From positions 19,210 to 83,209 of the forward strand of contig CAJTDB010000015.1 in the NCBI GenBank assembly GCA_910574965.1: a stretch of 64,000 bases of DNA, in the 5' to 3' direction. The translations under genes and the position numbers were made by a program. The notes beneath the pieces are model-generated. The model was not told the DNA's origin and did no database searches. It saw only the letters and a list, made by a program, of their open reading frames with translations. Of this stretch, positions 35,034-44,545 are shown one piece after another. Numbering within the stretch: position 1 is the first letter of the stretch; every line of letters begins with the position of its first letter. The stretch is from Lachnospiraceae bacterium (lineage in GTDB: Bacteria; Bacillota; Clostridia; Lachnospirales; Lachnospiraceae).

Positions 35034-35948
35034 TTATCCGGCCATAGTTACAAGCACCGGAACCGTAAACACGCAGAGCACTGTGGACAGAATGATAGCC
35101 GCACTGCAAGTCCTCCCGTCAATTCCCCGCTCCGTTCCAAGAATCAGAGGCATATTTCCGATGGGCATACCGAACATAATCATACATACAGAGAGAATCG
35201 CCGGATCTTCTGTAAACATCCGAAGGACCGGAAGCATCAGAAGCGGCAGTACAAGCAGCTTAATGACTGAAAATACATACAGACGCACCTCTCCAAAAAT
35301 CCGCTTCGGCTCTGAGCAGGCAAGCGCATAGCCTACCAGAACAAGGGCCAGCGGCGACGTGGCATTTCCCAGATATGTAACAGCAGTCCCGATAAAGTCC
35401 GGAACCGACAGTTCCAGGCCCAGCACAAAGACTGCGATTACACTGCTTATCGTTCCCGGATTGACCATGCCCTTCAGAGAAGCCACTGAAAAGCTTCCCT
35501 CCATCACACTCATCCCATAAGTATAAAATACAACATTGTATACAACCAGAAATGCTGTAATGTAGACCACATATTCCGGTCCAAGAACACTGCTGATAAC
35601 AGGAATGCCAATAAATCCCAGATTGGAAAAAACGAACATCATCTGAAAAATCTTCCTCTGTTCCGAATCTTTGTCAAAAAACGGCGTCATCACCATTCCC
35701 GCCAGGATAAAAAACGCAAACATCCCCACAGCGATCCATCCGATTTGAAACAGTGTATGCATAGAAATCTGTCCGATTGAGCCAAAGGCACTGGATAAAA
35801 ATAACATAGGATTGAACACATTGACGATCATTTTTGAAATCTTTTCGTTTGTGTGCGCATCCATCATTTCCTTTTTCGTCATCAGATATCCGGCGCCTAT
35901 CATAAGCAGCAGGGACAGCATTTGAAAAAATACAGTCAGTATCGCCAT
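35034..35948 (-). CDS. AEC (auxin efflux carrier) family permease
   Basis: 304-residue membrane transporter with about ten hydrophobic segments in two halves. Typical features are the N-terminal LLMIGAGYLMTKKEMMD followed by a helix with KMIVNVFNPMLFLSSAF, the central FVFSNLGFIGIPVISSVLG, and late SVCMIMFGMPIGNMPLIL. Bacterial AEC proteins move malate or other organic acids, but the substrate is open. The ATG at 35948 has GAGGTG upstream and lies 11 nt after the DUF554 stop. Forms an operon with DUF554 upstream and the small unknown gene downstream. Confidence 0.88.
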   Translation of the reverse strand: MAILTVFFQMLSLLLMIGAGYLMTKKEMMDAHTNEKISKMIVNVFNPMLFLSSAFGSIGQISMHTLFQIGWIAVGMFAFFILAGMVMTPFFDKDSEQRKIFQMMFVFSNLGFIGIPVISSVLGPEYVVYITAFLVVYNVVFYTYGMSVMEGSFSVASLKGMVNPGTISSVIAVFVLGLELSVPDFIGTAVTYLGNATSPLALVLVGYALACSEPKRIFGEVRLYVFSVIKLLVLPLLMLPVLRMFTEDPAILSVCMIMFGMPIGNMPLILGTERGIDGRTCSAAIILSTVLCVFTVPVLVTMAG

Positions 35949-35959
35949 CTTTATCACCT

Positions 35960-36643
35960 CTATTTAGAAAAAAATTCCATGATCCAGCAGAAACAGAGGG
36001 GAATTACCAGGGAAGGCAGCATATTCATCGTTTTACAGTCTTTAATATTCAGAATCGAAAGTCCGGAGCTTGCGATCAGAAAACCTCCGACGATGGACAA
36101 TTCGGTCATCATTTCCGCCGTCATAAAATTCCCCAGCAGCAGAGCCGCCCCGTAGATAGCCCCCTGCCAGCAAAACAGAACTCCGGCAGTCAGCGCCATA
36201 CCAATGCCGTAGGTAGAGGCCAGCACCATGGAGGTCACGAAATCCAGTGTGGCATTGGTAAACAAATAGGTATGGTCCCCATACAAAGCACTCTGAATCG
36301 GCCCAAGAATCGACAGCGTTCCAATACAAAACAGCAGGATTCCCGTAGACAGGCCCTTGCTCAACTGCCCCATGGACAGCTTCTCTGTCAATTTCCGGAA
36401 CCGACCGTCAAGATCAATCCAGTTCCCGATCAGACTCCCCAACGCCAGACTTACGATAAAAAGCACGGGATACCGGCTGTCCGGCATATTCTGTACTACT
36501 GCATTGATGCCAAGACCTGCAGCCGCCAGTCCCATAGCGGTATACAAGGCATGCTGCTGTTCTTCACGGATCCCTTTTTTGAAAATACTTCCGATGACGC
36601 TTCCTGCCAGTATGGTACAGGTGTTTACAATCGTTCCCGTCAT
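35960..36643 (-). CDS. DUF554 family membrane protein
   Basis: 227-residue protein with about seven hydrophobic segments. It begins MTGTIVNTCTILAGSVIGSI, a DUF554 hallmark, and contains GLAAAGLGINAV, TGILLFCIGTLSILGPIQSA and IVGGFLIASSGLSILNIK. These proteins are widespread inner-membrane proteins of unknown transport activity. The ATG at 36643 (AGAGGTG upstream) is preferred to a GTG three codons earlier. First gene of a unit with the AEC permease. Confidence 0.88.
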   Translation of the reverse strand: MTGTIVNTCTILAGSVIGSIFKKGIREEQQHALYTAMGLAAAGLGINAVVQNMPDSRYPVLFIVSLALGSLIGNWIDLDGRFRKLTEKLSMGQLSKGLSTGILLFCIGTLSILGPIQSALYGDHTYLFTNATLDFVTSMVLASTYGIGMALTAGVLFCWQGAIYGAALLLGNFMTAEMMTELSIVGGFLIASSGLSILNIKDCKTMNMLPSLVIPLCFCWIMEFFSK

Positions 36644-36674
36644 ATTCCGCACCTCTCATTTTCCTGTTTGTCAA

Positions 36675-36696
36675 GCAGCGTGCACGAGCACGCTGC
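36675..36696. promoter_or_regulatory. Perfect inverted repeat in DUF554 leader
   Basis: GCAGCGTGC-ACGA-GCACGCTGC, a perfect 9-bp stem with a 4-nt spacer, lying 24 nt downstream of the DUF554 promoter -10 and 32 nt before its start codon. It lacks a T run, so it is more likely an operator or leader hairpin than a terminator. Confidence 0.55.
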
Positions 36697-36719
36697 GCAA
36701 AAATTATATAACATTTTAT

Positions 36720-36747
36720 AGCATAACATCTTTTTTTTGCTTGTCAA
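36720..36747 (-). promoter_or_regulatory. Sigma-A promoter of DUF554/AEC unit
   Basis: On the minus strand TTGACA (36742-36747), 16 nt, TATGCT (36720-36725). The spacer contains a run of eight A. Confidence 0.6.
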
Positions 36748-36785
36748 TATGTTTTCTGTTTTGCCGAAAAAATCGAAAACGCATC

Positions 36786-36814
36786 TTGCTATTTCCCTTT
36801 ATTTTCGGTACACT
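36786..36814 (+). promoter_or_regulatory. Possible promoter of the chemoreceptor gene
   Basis: TTGCTA (36786-36791), 17 nt, TACACT (36809-36814), about 100 nt upstream of the chemoreceptor. A moderate sigma-A match. I saw no clear sigma-28 (flagellar) motif. A small TCCTTT/AAAGGA hairpin lies in the leader near 36870. Confidence 0.35.
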
Positions 36815-36917
36815 AATACTAGTGAAACAACACGCAACCATTCGCATCCAGCGGATCATCCTTTCGGATAAAGGAGATAATCTTCCGTTCTGATGCAGAA
36901 TTTCAAGGAGAAAGAAC

Positions 36918-38597
36918 ATGAAAAAAGCAATGAACCAGTCCAGACTTATTTCCATATTAAATGGAATCTCTATCGGAGCACTTGTGCTGATGATGCTGCT
37001 GCTGTTCGCTTACGCAAAAACCAACGGACAGCTTAGCGTAGACAGCGAAAACCGTTTTAACCTGACCTATAACGCCAATCGATTTATGAACGGTTCCGCC
37101 TATCTGACCAATGAAGTACGCGCTTATGCTGCAACCGGAGAACAGTCACATTATGACAATTACTGGAATGAGATCAATAACCTGAAAAACCGTGACCAGG
37201 GCGTTGCTGCCATGCAGGAAATCGGAATCACAAAAGAAGAACAGGCTATGATCGACCAAATGTCTTCCATTTCCAATAATCTAGTTCCCCTCGAAGAACA
37301 GGCTATGGAAAATGTACAGGCAGGACAGCTTCAGGAAGCACTGAACTATGTATATGGTCCCGATTATACTTCTGCGATTACGGAGATCAACGCGCTGAAG
37401 GAACAGTTCCTTTCCGCTTTGGATTCCCGTACGATGGCAGATATTCAGGAATTGAACGTACGTTTGGCCGTAATTCAGATACTGATCTATCTGGTTGTTG
37501 TTCTGGTAGCGATCATCCAGTTCTTTATTATGACCACGGTCAGAAAACGGATCTTAAGTCCTGTCATCCACGTTCGGGACCAGATGGGAGAGATTTCCAG
37601 AGGAAACCTGTCCGCGGAATTTCTTCTGCAGTCGGATACCTCTGAGATCGGTATGCTTGTAGAGTCCATTCACGAAACAAAGCGCGAACTAAAAAAATAC
37701 ATACATGATATCGACTCCAAACTGGCAGACATGGCTCGCGGAAAGATGGATCTGACCATCGGCAATGACTATCGGGGAGAATTTCTTCCCATCCAGAACG
37801 CTATGAGTCAGATCTTAGAGGCACTCAATACCGCTCTCTCCCAGATCCGCAATACCGCAGATCAGGTATCCGAAGAGTCTGAACGGATGGCTACAGACGC
37901 GCAGGTCCTTTCAGACGGAGCTACGGAGCAGGCATCCGCAGTGGAAGAGCTTTCCGCCAGCATCCAGACTTTATCCGAACAGGTGAAGAGCACTTCTCTG
38001 GATGCGGATGATGCGAGAAAATCCTCCATTCATTCTGCGGAACAGTTAAAAGCCTGCAACCAGAAGATGCAGGAGCTGACCTCTGCTATGGGAGATATCT
38101 CCAAGTCTTCCCAGCAGATCAGCGGCATCATTAAAACCATTGAGGACATCTCCTTCCAGACCAATATCCTCGCACTCAATGCGGCCGTAGAAGCAGCCCG
38201 CGCAGGAGAAGCCGGCAAAGGATTTGCAGTTGTTGCTGATGAAGTCCAGGGACTTGCCACTAAAAGCTCTATCGCTGCCAAGGATATTACCAGACTTATT
38301 GAGGATTCCATGCAGTTGGTCACACACGGCACAACGCTTTCTGGAGACACGACAAACGCTCTGGATTCCAGTGTACTCAGTGCCCAGCAGTCTGCAGAAC
38401 TGATCCAGCGAATTGCAGATTCTGCCCAGCAGCAGGCCGAATCCCTGATGCAGCTCTCAGAAGGTGTCGAGCAGATCTCGGATGTCGTCCAGACCAATGC
38501 CGCTACTGCAGAAAAATCCTCCATGTCCGCCAATGAACTGTTCAAGCGGGCAGATGATCTGAAGAAATCGGTTCAAAGATTCCAGCTTCGCAGATAA
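36918..38597 (+). CDS. Methyl-accepting chemotaxis protein
   Basis: 559-residue chemoreceptor. It has a short cytoplasmic N-terminus, TM1 (about residues 12-32), a four-helix-bundle ligand domain of about 150 residues with no Cys, TM2 ([20 protein letters not shown]), a HAMP domain starting at [21 protein letters not shown], and a long signalling coiled coil. The signalling tip is [20 protein letters not shown] and [16 protein letters not shown], the canonical hairpin. AAGGAG precedes the ATG. No che or flagellar genes are in the window, so it is an orphan receptor here. The ligand is unknown. Confidence 0.95.
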   Translation: MKKAMNQSRLISILNGISIGALVLMMLLLFAYAKTNGQLSVDSENRFNLTYNANRFMNGSAYLTNEVRAYAATGEQSHYDNYWNEINNLKNRDQGVAAMQEIGITKEEQAMIDQMSSISNNLVPLEEQAMENVQAGQLQEALNYVYGPDYTSAITEINALKEQFLSALDSRTMADIQELNVRLAVIQILIYLVVVLVAIIQFFIMTTVRKRILSPVIHVRDQMGEISRGNLSAEFLLQSDTSEIGMLVESIHETKRELKKYIHDIDSKLADMARGKMDLTIGNDYRGEFLPIQNAMSQILEALNTALSQIRNTADQVSEESERMATDAQVLSDGATEQASAVEELSASIQTLSEQVKSTSLDADDARKSSIHSAEQLKACNQKMQELTSAMGDISKSSQQISGIIKTIEDISFQTNILALNAAVEAARAGEAGKGFAVVADEVQGLATKSSIAAKDITRLIEDSMQLVTHGTTLSGDTTNALDSSVLSAQQSAELIQRIADSAQQQAESLMQLSEGVEQISDVVQTNAATAEKSSMSANELFKRADDLKKSVQRFQLRR

Positions 38598-38616
38598 GAG
38601 ACAAAAGAAAACATTG

Positions 38617-38653
38617 AATAAGGAGCCTTCGCAAATTGCGAAAGCTCCTTATT
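38617..38653. terminator. Bidirectional terminator between convergent genes
   Basis: AATAAGGAGC and TTCGC pair with GCGAA and GCTCCTTATT around an AAATT loop with one small bulge on each side. It separates the plus-strand chemoreceptor from the minus-strand surface protein gene. Confidence 0.8.
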
Positions 38654-38673
38654 ATTTGACATTGTATCTGCTT

Positions 38674-41600
38674 CTATAAATTGCTCCTTTTTCTTCTGAC
38701 AAAAAGTTCTGTCAGCACAGCCAAAGACGTCAATATGAAAAATGTGTACAGCATAATCGGTGAAGAATCGCCGGTAGGCGCACTGTTCACATTGCTGACT
38801 GCAGATACCGGAGCGGCAGCCGTATTGGCACTGCTGCTTCCCCCGGACCCGGAGGAAGAACTGCTTCGCTTTGCTTCTTTCCATCCAATGGAAATGGGCG
38901 AGAGTCCATATACTTTAAACATAATGCCGTCTTTCGTCTTGGTTACTTTCGGATGTTCCACATCTCCTGCGCGGAAACCATTCATATCTGACGTAAACAT
39001 ATGAGCCACCACAAAATTATGGGTATTTCTTCCGGTACCCGACGGATAAGGCAGTGTAATTGTCAGACCGCTGGATGGAAAATTATCCACAGTTGCTTTC
39101 TTCCATCCCGCTCCATTTACGTTGATCATAAGCTCTACATCATAAGTTACGATATTCGTCTCTGCTATCGTACTGGATTTTTCCCGGATCTTCAGCTTCA
39201 TCTCCTGCTCAATCTTACCCGGTGTATTCAAATGCTCTTTGTCTTTGAAAGAATCCGGTACTTTAGAAAGTCCATACTGTACTTCAACCTTAAAGCTGGT
39301 TCCATCGGTGGATTCCGGAAGCTGCGGAAGAGAAGTATCCACAACAGATATCCTGCCCGTAATCTCCGGAAGTGCCGAAGGCATGGCATAATTGCCGGCT
39401 TTGCTTCCCTGAAGAACTGCTGTATCCTGTGCATCCTTCCAGGTCAATGTCACTTTCTGGCTGCCCTCTGCTACTGTCCCATAAACACCTGTCAGTTTCT
39501 CAGCCGGACAATCAAATTCTGCAGAAGCTTTATCTTTCTCCAGGATGCCCGCAAGTTTTAGTTCCCCATAAAGCGTCGCTTTCTGCTCTTTGACTTGATC
39601 TAAACGATCTGATGCCTCTAGAGCACTGATATCCCAGGTCAGAGCCTTTTTAGATACCGTTAGTCGGTATGTACATGTTGCTCCCTGATAATCCTCCGTC
39701 TCAGAAGCGGATGCTGTGATTACAGTCGTTCCGACTTTCCAGATCTGCACAGCTCCTGTCTTTTGGTCTACCGTAGCTACAGAAGGATCCGAACTGCTGT
39801 AAGTCACAGAGGAACCTGCTGCTGCCCCCTGAGCGGCAATGGTAAAGTTCTCGTCTCCGTAAGTCACTGCCTTTGTATCCGCCGGAAAAGCAAAGTTCTT
39901 CTGCTCTTCCTGCTCGGTTACAGTGATGGTAACGTACGCCACCATGCTCTTTCCGTTCAGATCAGCCGTCACACGGTAACTGTATGTACCCGCAGGCAGT
40001 CCTGTCTCTATCGTATAGCTCGAACCGGAAGCCCCGCTGATGGTCTGCCAGTTTCCGTCCGGAAGCTGCTTTGCCCATACAAAGGAAGATGCCTGTGCAA
40101 TTGCCGTCAGAACCGGCGGCGTTGTATAACCGACTTTGATCTTCTGTTCGCTGGCTTTCAAGGTGAGCAGCGGAACCGTTATATTTGTAATGGAACTCGC
40201 CTTATCCCAGGTCTCCAGAGTCATCTCGTCTCCGGTTACTAAAAGCCCTGCCAGTATCCTTGCCCCATCATTATACTTATAAATCTCCGCCGGTGCTGCA
40301 TTCGCTATGGCAGGATTATATGAATAGACCGAATTGCCGACATTAAAATATATTACTCCCTTTGAACTGGAAAGCCTGGAAAGACACATGGTATATGGAG
40401 TCCACCCGTCTTCCATATTTATTCTTGCAATCTCCGTGACAGTTCCGTCAGACGCTCTTTTTTTCAGCGCTGTATTCACGCACACGCCTCCCTGCATCCC
40501 TGCTTCCAGATAATACTCTGCATTATTCACAGTATAAATGGCGGACATTGACATAGGAGCCGTCTTATGCCAGGAATTATCATATGTTGTGTCAGAACAT
40601 GTGATGCTGTTGCTGTCCCAGCTATGATCCTTTGACATAGCACTGTCGCTGAGCAAAAAGTAGGTATGTTTTGCAGCACCTGTGGCACCGACCGAACTTT
40701 TGGCAGTGGAATCATCATATGTCAGATCCACATGATACCAGTTCCCATTCAGTTTCACATAGTTCCATATGTGGTTCATTTTATCCGTTCCGCTCTCGCA
40801 GAAGTCAACCTCAATTCCTACTTCTTTCAGCAGCGCGGCATAGGCAAGGGTATAACCCTGACAGACGCCAATCCCATTAACCAGCGCCTCATATGCATTC
40901 CTCTTTTCAAATCCCGGATTGCTGTTAGCCGTTTGATCGTATTCCATATGCTGAATCAGATAATCATGCAGTGCCAGTGCCTTCTGCTCGTCCGTCATAC
41001 TGCCGCTGCTTCTGATCACTTCATCCAAAACCCGCTGGATAGCTGCCTTATATGCAGCTACGTGAGATTCATTATAAGCAGGATTATAGGTGAAATCTAC
41101 CCTCTGGATGATTCCTTGTGTATTTTTATAATAAGTAGCCATCAGCATATAGAACAAATCCGGATTGTGATCTGCAACATTGGGCCAGATACGTCCCCAG
41201 TCGGATTCCGCTATTTGATAACCGGACAGATCGACAGACGCCTCTCTCTTTTCCATAGCAGCCGTCATAGCGTCCCAGGCACCTTTAATCTGGTCATCCG
41301 TCGCCGCCAGTATCGCAGACTCTTCAAAATACTTCAGCAGCTCCTGGAACAGCTCTTCCGCATCGGAAAACTGTGCTTTCTGTTCTTCTGTCAACTCTTC
41401 ATAAGCGTCAAAAGCCGCCTGAATCTGGTCATATGCTGCTTTTTGTCCGTCCTCGTCCAGTTCCTTCAATTCCTCCGGAGAAGGAAGCGCTTCTATAAGC
41501 TCCCGTACAGCAGCCGTAGCCTCTTCCAAATTCAGAACATCCAAAGTCCCTTCTCCCTCTGGAAGCACCTCATCCGAATCCGGAGCAGGTGTCTCCTGCA

Positions 41601-42129
41601 TATCGGAAGGATCGGCCCCTGACGCATCTGTGCTTTCCGGCACTTTTGCATTTTCCGCTTCCGGTTTACATCCGGACAAATCCTCTTTGCACACCGGACA
41701 GTCCGCTTTTGCAGTTTCTTCTGTACATGTTGCCGTACAAATACACGTTTGTTCTGGTGATACAGATTCTTTGTCCTCGGTTTCCGAAGCTTCCTCCGGT
41801 TCCGCCGGATCTTTCGTTTCCGGAGCTTTTTCCGGTTCCGCCGAATCCTCCGTTTCTGAAGCTTCTTCTGCCTTCGCCGGATCCTCCGTTTCTGAAGCTT
41901 CTTCTGCCTTCGCCGGATCCTCCGTTTCTGAAGCTTCTTCTGCCTTCGCCGGATCCTCCGTTTCCTGATTCTCTTCGTCCGCCTCAGACGGGTCTTCTGT
42001 TCCCTGAGTCTCTCCCTCTGCATCCGCCGCAGTTACGGTGACTTGCGAATGCTCCAGCATACTGCCGGCCAGAGCCACGGCCAGAAGAAGTACCAGTATC
42101 TTCTTCCCGCTTTTTTTCCATTTGCTCAT
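38674..42129 (-). CDS. Large secreted transglutaminase-like surface protein
   Basis: 1151-residue surface protein. In order: signal peptide (KKILVLLLAVALAGSM, mature part from about residue 35), a Glu/Thr/Pro/Ser acidic stalk (about 35-200) with 12-residue repeats and a CICTATCTEETAKADC cysteine cluster, a helical region (about 200-300), a transglutaminase-like domain with GIGVCQGYTLAYAAL (Cys), DKMNHIWNYVKLNGN (His) and WYHVDLTYDD (Asp), then a linker, Ig-like/bacterial Ig2-like modules (VTYSSSDPSVATVD, VGTTVITASASET), and a C-terminal membrane segment LYTFFILTSLAVLTELF plus RRKR. A nearby APTGD looks like a degenerate sorting motif. ATG 42129 follows AGGAG; the frame to 42279 is leader. Confidence 0.85.
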   Translation of the reverse strand: MSKWKKSGKKILVLLLAVALAGSMLEHSQVTVTAADAEGETQGTEDPSEADEENQETEDPAKAEEASETEDPAKAEEASETEDPAKAEEASETEDSAEPEKAPETKDPAEPEEASETEDKESVSPEQTCICTATCTEETAKADCPVCKEDLSGCKPEAENAKVPESTDASGADPSDMQETPAPDSDEVLPEGEGTLDVLNLEEATAAVRELIEALPSPEELKELDEDGQKAAYDQIQAAFDAYEELTEEQKAQFSDAEELFQELLKYFEESAILAATDDQIKGAWDAMTAAMEKREASVDLSGYQIAESDWGRIWPNVADHNPDLFYMLMATYYKNTQGIIQRVDFTYNPAYNESHVAAYKAAIQRVLDEVIRSSGSMTDEQKALALHDYLIQHMEYDQTANSNPGFEKRNAYEALVNGIGVCQGYTLAYAALLKEVGIEVDFCESGTDKMNHIWNYVKLNGNWYHVDLTYDDSTAKSSVGATGAAKHTYFLLSDSAMSKDHSWDSNSITCSDTTYDNSWHKTAPMSMSAIYTVNNAEYYLEAGMQGGVCVNTALKKRASDGTVTEIARINMEDGWTPYTMCLSRLSSSKGVIYFNVGNSVYSYNPAIANAAPAEIYKYNDGARILAGLLVTGDEMTLETWDKASSITNITVPLLTLKASEQKIKVGYTTPPVLTAIAQASSFVWAKQLPDGNWQTISGASGSSYTIETGLPAGTYSYRVTADLNGKSMVAYVTITVTEQEEQKNFAFPADTKAVTYGDENFTIAAQGAAAGSSVTYSSSDPSVATVDQKTGAVQIWKVGTTVITASASETEDYQGATCTYRLTVSKKALTWDISALEASDRLDQVKEQKATLYGELKLAGILEKDKASAEFDCPAEKLTGVYGTVAEGSQKVTLTWKDAQDTAVLQGSKAGNYAMPSALPEITGRISVVDTSLPQLPESTDGTSFKVEVQYGLSKVPDSFKDKEHLNTPGKIEQEMKLKIREKSSTIAETNIVTYDVELMINVNGAGWKKATVDNFPSSGLTITLPYPSGTGRNTHNFVVAHMFTSDMNGFRAGDVEHPKVTKTKDGIMFKVYGLSPISIGWKEAKRSSSSSGSGGSSSANTAAAPVSAVSNVNSAPTGDSSPIMLYTFFILTSLAVLTELFVRRKRSNL
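41858..41965 (-). repeat. Three 36-bp in-frame direct repeats in the stalk
   Basis: Three consecutive 36-bp units at 41858, 41894 and 41930 are identical except for the last base of the third. They encode the 12-residue unit AEEASETEDPAK. More degenerate copies flank them to about 41770 and 42000. Such repeats change copy number by slippage, altering stalk length. Confidence 0.9.
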
Positions 42130-42315
42130 GTCTTTCCACTCCTGTCTTTCTGATTTCAGGAAAATATTCCGATGCTTTTTCACAAGATCCGCATACTTTC
42201 CTCCATGGGCATCTGAAAAAATGGCATCAAAACAACAAAGCCCTGTCTCCTTCCACGACTTTTTCCCAGCAGCAGTCACCGCAGCCGCCCTGTCTTATAC
42301 CCCATTTTTTCTGAT

Positions 42316-42344
42316 ATTATACATATTACCAGTTTTATTGCCAT
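42316..42344 (-). promoter_or_regulatory. Promoter of the surface-protein gene
   Basis: On the minus strand ATGGCA (42339-42344), 17 nt, perfect TATAAT (42316-42321). It implies a 5' leader of about 180 nt before the start at 42129. I do not recognise a known riboswitch in that leader. The rest of 42130-42449 carries only this leader and the rnf terminator. Confidence 0.5.
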
Positions 42345-42404
42345 ATGAAAAGCACTTTTTTTTATATTATTGGGCATATTGACTACCAGATACTGCCAAA
42401 ACAA

Positions 42405-42434
42405 CAAAAGGCTGCCGGAAGCTCCGACAGCCTT
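42405..42434 (-). terminator. Rho-independent terminator of the rnf operon
   Basis: On the minus strand AAGGCTGTCGGA and TCCGGCAGCCTT pair with a single mismatch around GCT, followed by TTGTTGTTTT, about 15 nt after the rnfB stop. Confidence 0.85.
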
Positions 42435-42449
42435 GCTGCAATTACTTTT

Positions 42450-43241
42450 TTATTTAATAATCTTCCGCGGACACTCCTCCACGCACTTGCCGCAGCCGGT
42501 ACATTTCTCATAATCTACATGAGCCACATTCCCTTCCACGGCAACAGCGCCTGCCTCGCAGTTTTTCACGCATTTCATACAGCCGATGCATCCGGCTTTA
42601 CATGCTTTCGTTACATCCTTGCCTTTGTCTCTGGAATTGCACTGTACATAGTGTACACCCTCTGCAGGCACCAGTTCAATAAGCTTCTTCGGACAGGCAG
42701 CGATACATTTGCCGCAGGCTTTGCAGGCATCCGGTTCCACAACTGCCACACCGTTTATAATGTGAATCGCATCGAACTGACACTCTTTCACGCAGGCTCC
42801 ATAACCCAGACAGCCGAAAGTACAGACTTTGTCTCCGCCGTTCTGCATCATGCTTACAAACCGGCAGTCCTCTGCCCCGGTATACTCATAATTTCTCGGA
42901 GCAATATCACAAGTCCCGGCACATTTTACAAATGCCACTTTTCGAACCCCTGCGCCTGCTTCTACGCCCATAATGGCAGCGATCTTCTCCCCCACCGGAG
43001 CACCGCCTACGGGACAGCCGTTTACCGGAGCCTCTCCCTGGGCAATAGCTGCTGCCAGGCCATCACAGCCTGCATAACCGCAGCCGCCGCAGTTGTTGCC
43101 CGGAAGACATTCCCGAATGGCAACTTCCTTTTCGTCCACTTCCACTGCAAATTTCTCACCGGCTGCTCCGAGGAACAGGCCAATGAAGATACCAACACCG
43201 CCTACAATCACGGTGGCAATGACGATTCCAACTATGCTCAT
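42450..43241 (-). CDS. rnfB: Rnf complex ferredoxin subunit RnfB
   Basis: 263-residue iron-sulfur subunit. N-terminal membrane anchor (VGIVIATVIVGGVGIFIGLF), then the Fe-S domain GNNCGGCGYAGCDGLA, and several ferredoxin motifs: FGCLGYGACVKECQFDA, DACKACGKCIAACPKK, CIGCMKCVKNCEAG and CTGCGKCVEECPRK. This Cys-rich, multi-cluster arrangement fits clostridial RnfB. It takes electrons from reduced ferredoxin and passes them into the membrane complex. Last gene of the operon before a terminator. Confidence 0.95.
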   Translation of the reverse strand: MSIVGIVIATVIVGGVGIFIGLFLGAAGEKFAVEVDEKEVAIRECLPGNNCGGCGYAGCDGLAAAIAQGEAPVNGCPVGGAPVGEKIAAIMGVEAGAGVRKVAFVKCAGTCDIAPRNYEYTGAEDCRFVSMMQNGGDKVCTFGCLGYGACVKECQFDAIHIINGVAVVEPDACKACGKCIAACPKKLIELVPAEGVHYVQCNSRDKGKDVTKACKAGCIGCMKCVKNCEAGAVAVEGNVAHVDYEKCTGCGKCVEECPRKIIK

Positions 43242-43256
43242 TTTCTCACCCCCTGG

Positions 43257-43832
43257 TTAGATAATTCCGGAAAAGCCGCAGAACGCAATGGCCATCAGAC
43301 CTGCCGTCACCAGTACGATGGGAGATCCCTTTAATGCCGGGGAAATATCATTGTATTCCAGCTTTTCACGAATACCTGCCAGCAGGATAATGGAAATGGT
43401 AAATCCGGCTGCTACTGCAAAGCCGTTTACCGTACTGGTCAGGATACTGTATTCCTTTGTCGCATTGGTCAAAGCCACACCGAGCACCGCACAGTTGGTA
43501 GTAATCAGCGGCAGATAAACGCCCAGCGCCTGGTACAAAGACTGCATGGTCTTTTTCAGAAACATTTCCACAAACTGTACCAGACAGGCAATGACCAGAA
43601 TAAATACAATCGTCTGAAGATAGGTCATTTTCAGGGGAATCAGAAGCACCTTGTCAATCACGCTGGTCACAAAAGACGCCAGTGTAATAACGAAGATAAC
43701 TGCCGCTCCCATGCCTGCTGCGGTATCCACTTTCTTGGACACGCCGAGAAACGGGCAGATGCCGAGGAACTGGCTTAAGACCACGTTATTAACCAGGGCG
43801 GACCCGATGGCAATCACTAATAATTCTTTCAT
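43257..43832 (-). CDS. rnfA: Rnf complex membrane subunit RnfA
   Basis: 191-residue membrane protein with six hydrophobic segments. It starts MKELLVIAIGSALVNNVVLS and contains FLGICPFLGVSKK and the paired ITTNCAVLGVALTN, the RnfA signature where a cysteine at the membrane centre binds a shared Fe-S cluster with RnfE. Paralogous to RnfE in inverted topology. Located 13 nt after rnfE. Confidence 0.96.
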   Translation of the reverse strand: MKELLVIAIGSALVNNVVLSQFLGICPFLGVSKKVDTAAGMGAAVIFVITLASFVTSVIDKVLLIPLKMTYLQTIVFILVIACLVQFVEMFLKKTMQSLYQALGVYLPLITTNCAVLGVALTNATKEYSILTSTVNGFAVAAGFTISIILLAGIREKLEYNDISPALKGSPIVLVTAGLMAIAFCGFSGII

Positions 43833-43845
43833 TCCTCTCTACCCC

Positions 43846-44529
43846 CTATTCCTTTGCATTCCCGCACTTTGCACCGCAGGAAGCACAGTCTGCATTGCAT
43901 CCGCTCTGAATCTTCGATACATCCTTCCCCTTCTTCGCCAGGTTCAGTTTCACCTTATTCTGAATCCCCGTCAGAAGCGCCAGTACAAAGAACGCTCCGG
44001 GCGCCATAACGAAAATGGACACCGGCTCATAGGATGCCGGAAGGACTGCCATACCGAAAAGCTTTCCGGAACCGATGATCTCGCGGACCAGGCCGATGCT
44101 GGTCAGACCGATCGTAAAGCCAAGGCCCATACCGATTCCATCAAATAAGGACGCAATCATAGGATTTTTGGAAGCATACGCCTCTGCACGGCCAAGGATA
44201 ATACAGTTTACAACAATCAGCGGAATGTAAAGACCCAGGCTCTCGTTCAGAGTCGGAATATACGCCTGAAGCAGAAACTGTACGATCGTCACGAAAGATG
44301 CCACAATAACAATAAAGGCCGGCACACGTACATCATCCGGAATCACTTTCCGGAGCATGGAAATAATCAGATTGGACAATGCCAGAATCACCATGGTTGT
44401 CAGACCCATCCCCAGACCGTTTATGGCGCTGGTGGTGACCGCAAGGGTCGGGCACATGCCAAGCATCATCACAAACGTTGGATTTTCTTTGACAATACCG
44501 TTATATAAACGCTCACCTGCTGTATTCAT
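43846..44529 (-). CDS. rnfE: Rnf complex membrane subunit RnfE
   Basis: 227-residue membrane protein with six hydrophobic segments. Marks are MMLGMCPTLAVTTSAINGLG and IPLIVVNCIILGRAEAYASK, each with the membrane Cys. The C-terminal tail has CNADCASCGAKCGNAKE, an extra Cys-rich stretch that could bind metal and is not a core part of the fold. Starts after rnfG by 16 nt. Confidence 0.96.
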   Translation of the reverse strand: MNTAGERLYNGIVKENPTFVMMLGMCPTLAVTTSAINGLGMGLTTMVILALSNLIISMLRKVIPDDVRVPAFIVIVASFVTIVQFLLQAYIPTLNESLGLYIPLIVVNCIILGRAEAYASKNPMIASLFDGIGMGLGFTIGLTSIGLVREIIGSGKLFGMAVLPASYEPVSIFVMAPGAFFVLALLTGIQNKVKLNLAKKGKDVSKIQSGCNADCASCGAKCGNAKE

Positions 44530-44545
44530 TTATGTACGCCCCCCT

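Noticed and set aside
40666..41622. 318-residue plus-strand open frame
   Set aside because: Antisense to the transglutaminase-like gene, whose motifs are clearly real.
42130..42315. Riboswitch in the 180-nt leader of the surface-protein gene
   Set aside because: I compared it by eye with c-di-GMP-I and other common leaders and could not match core motifs, so I leave it as an unexplained leader.
42345..43334. 329-residue plus-strand open frame
   Set aside because: Antisense to rnfB, which has all its Cys motifs.
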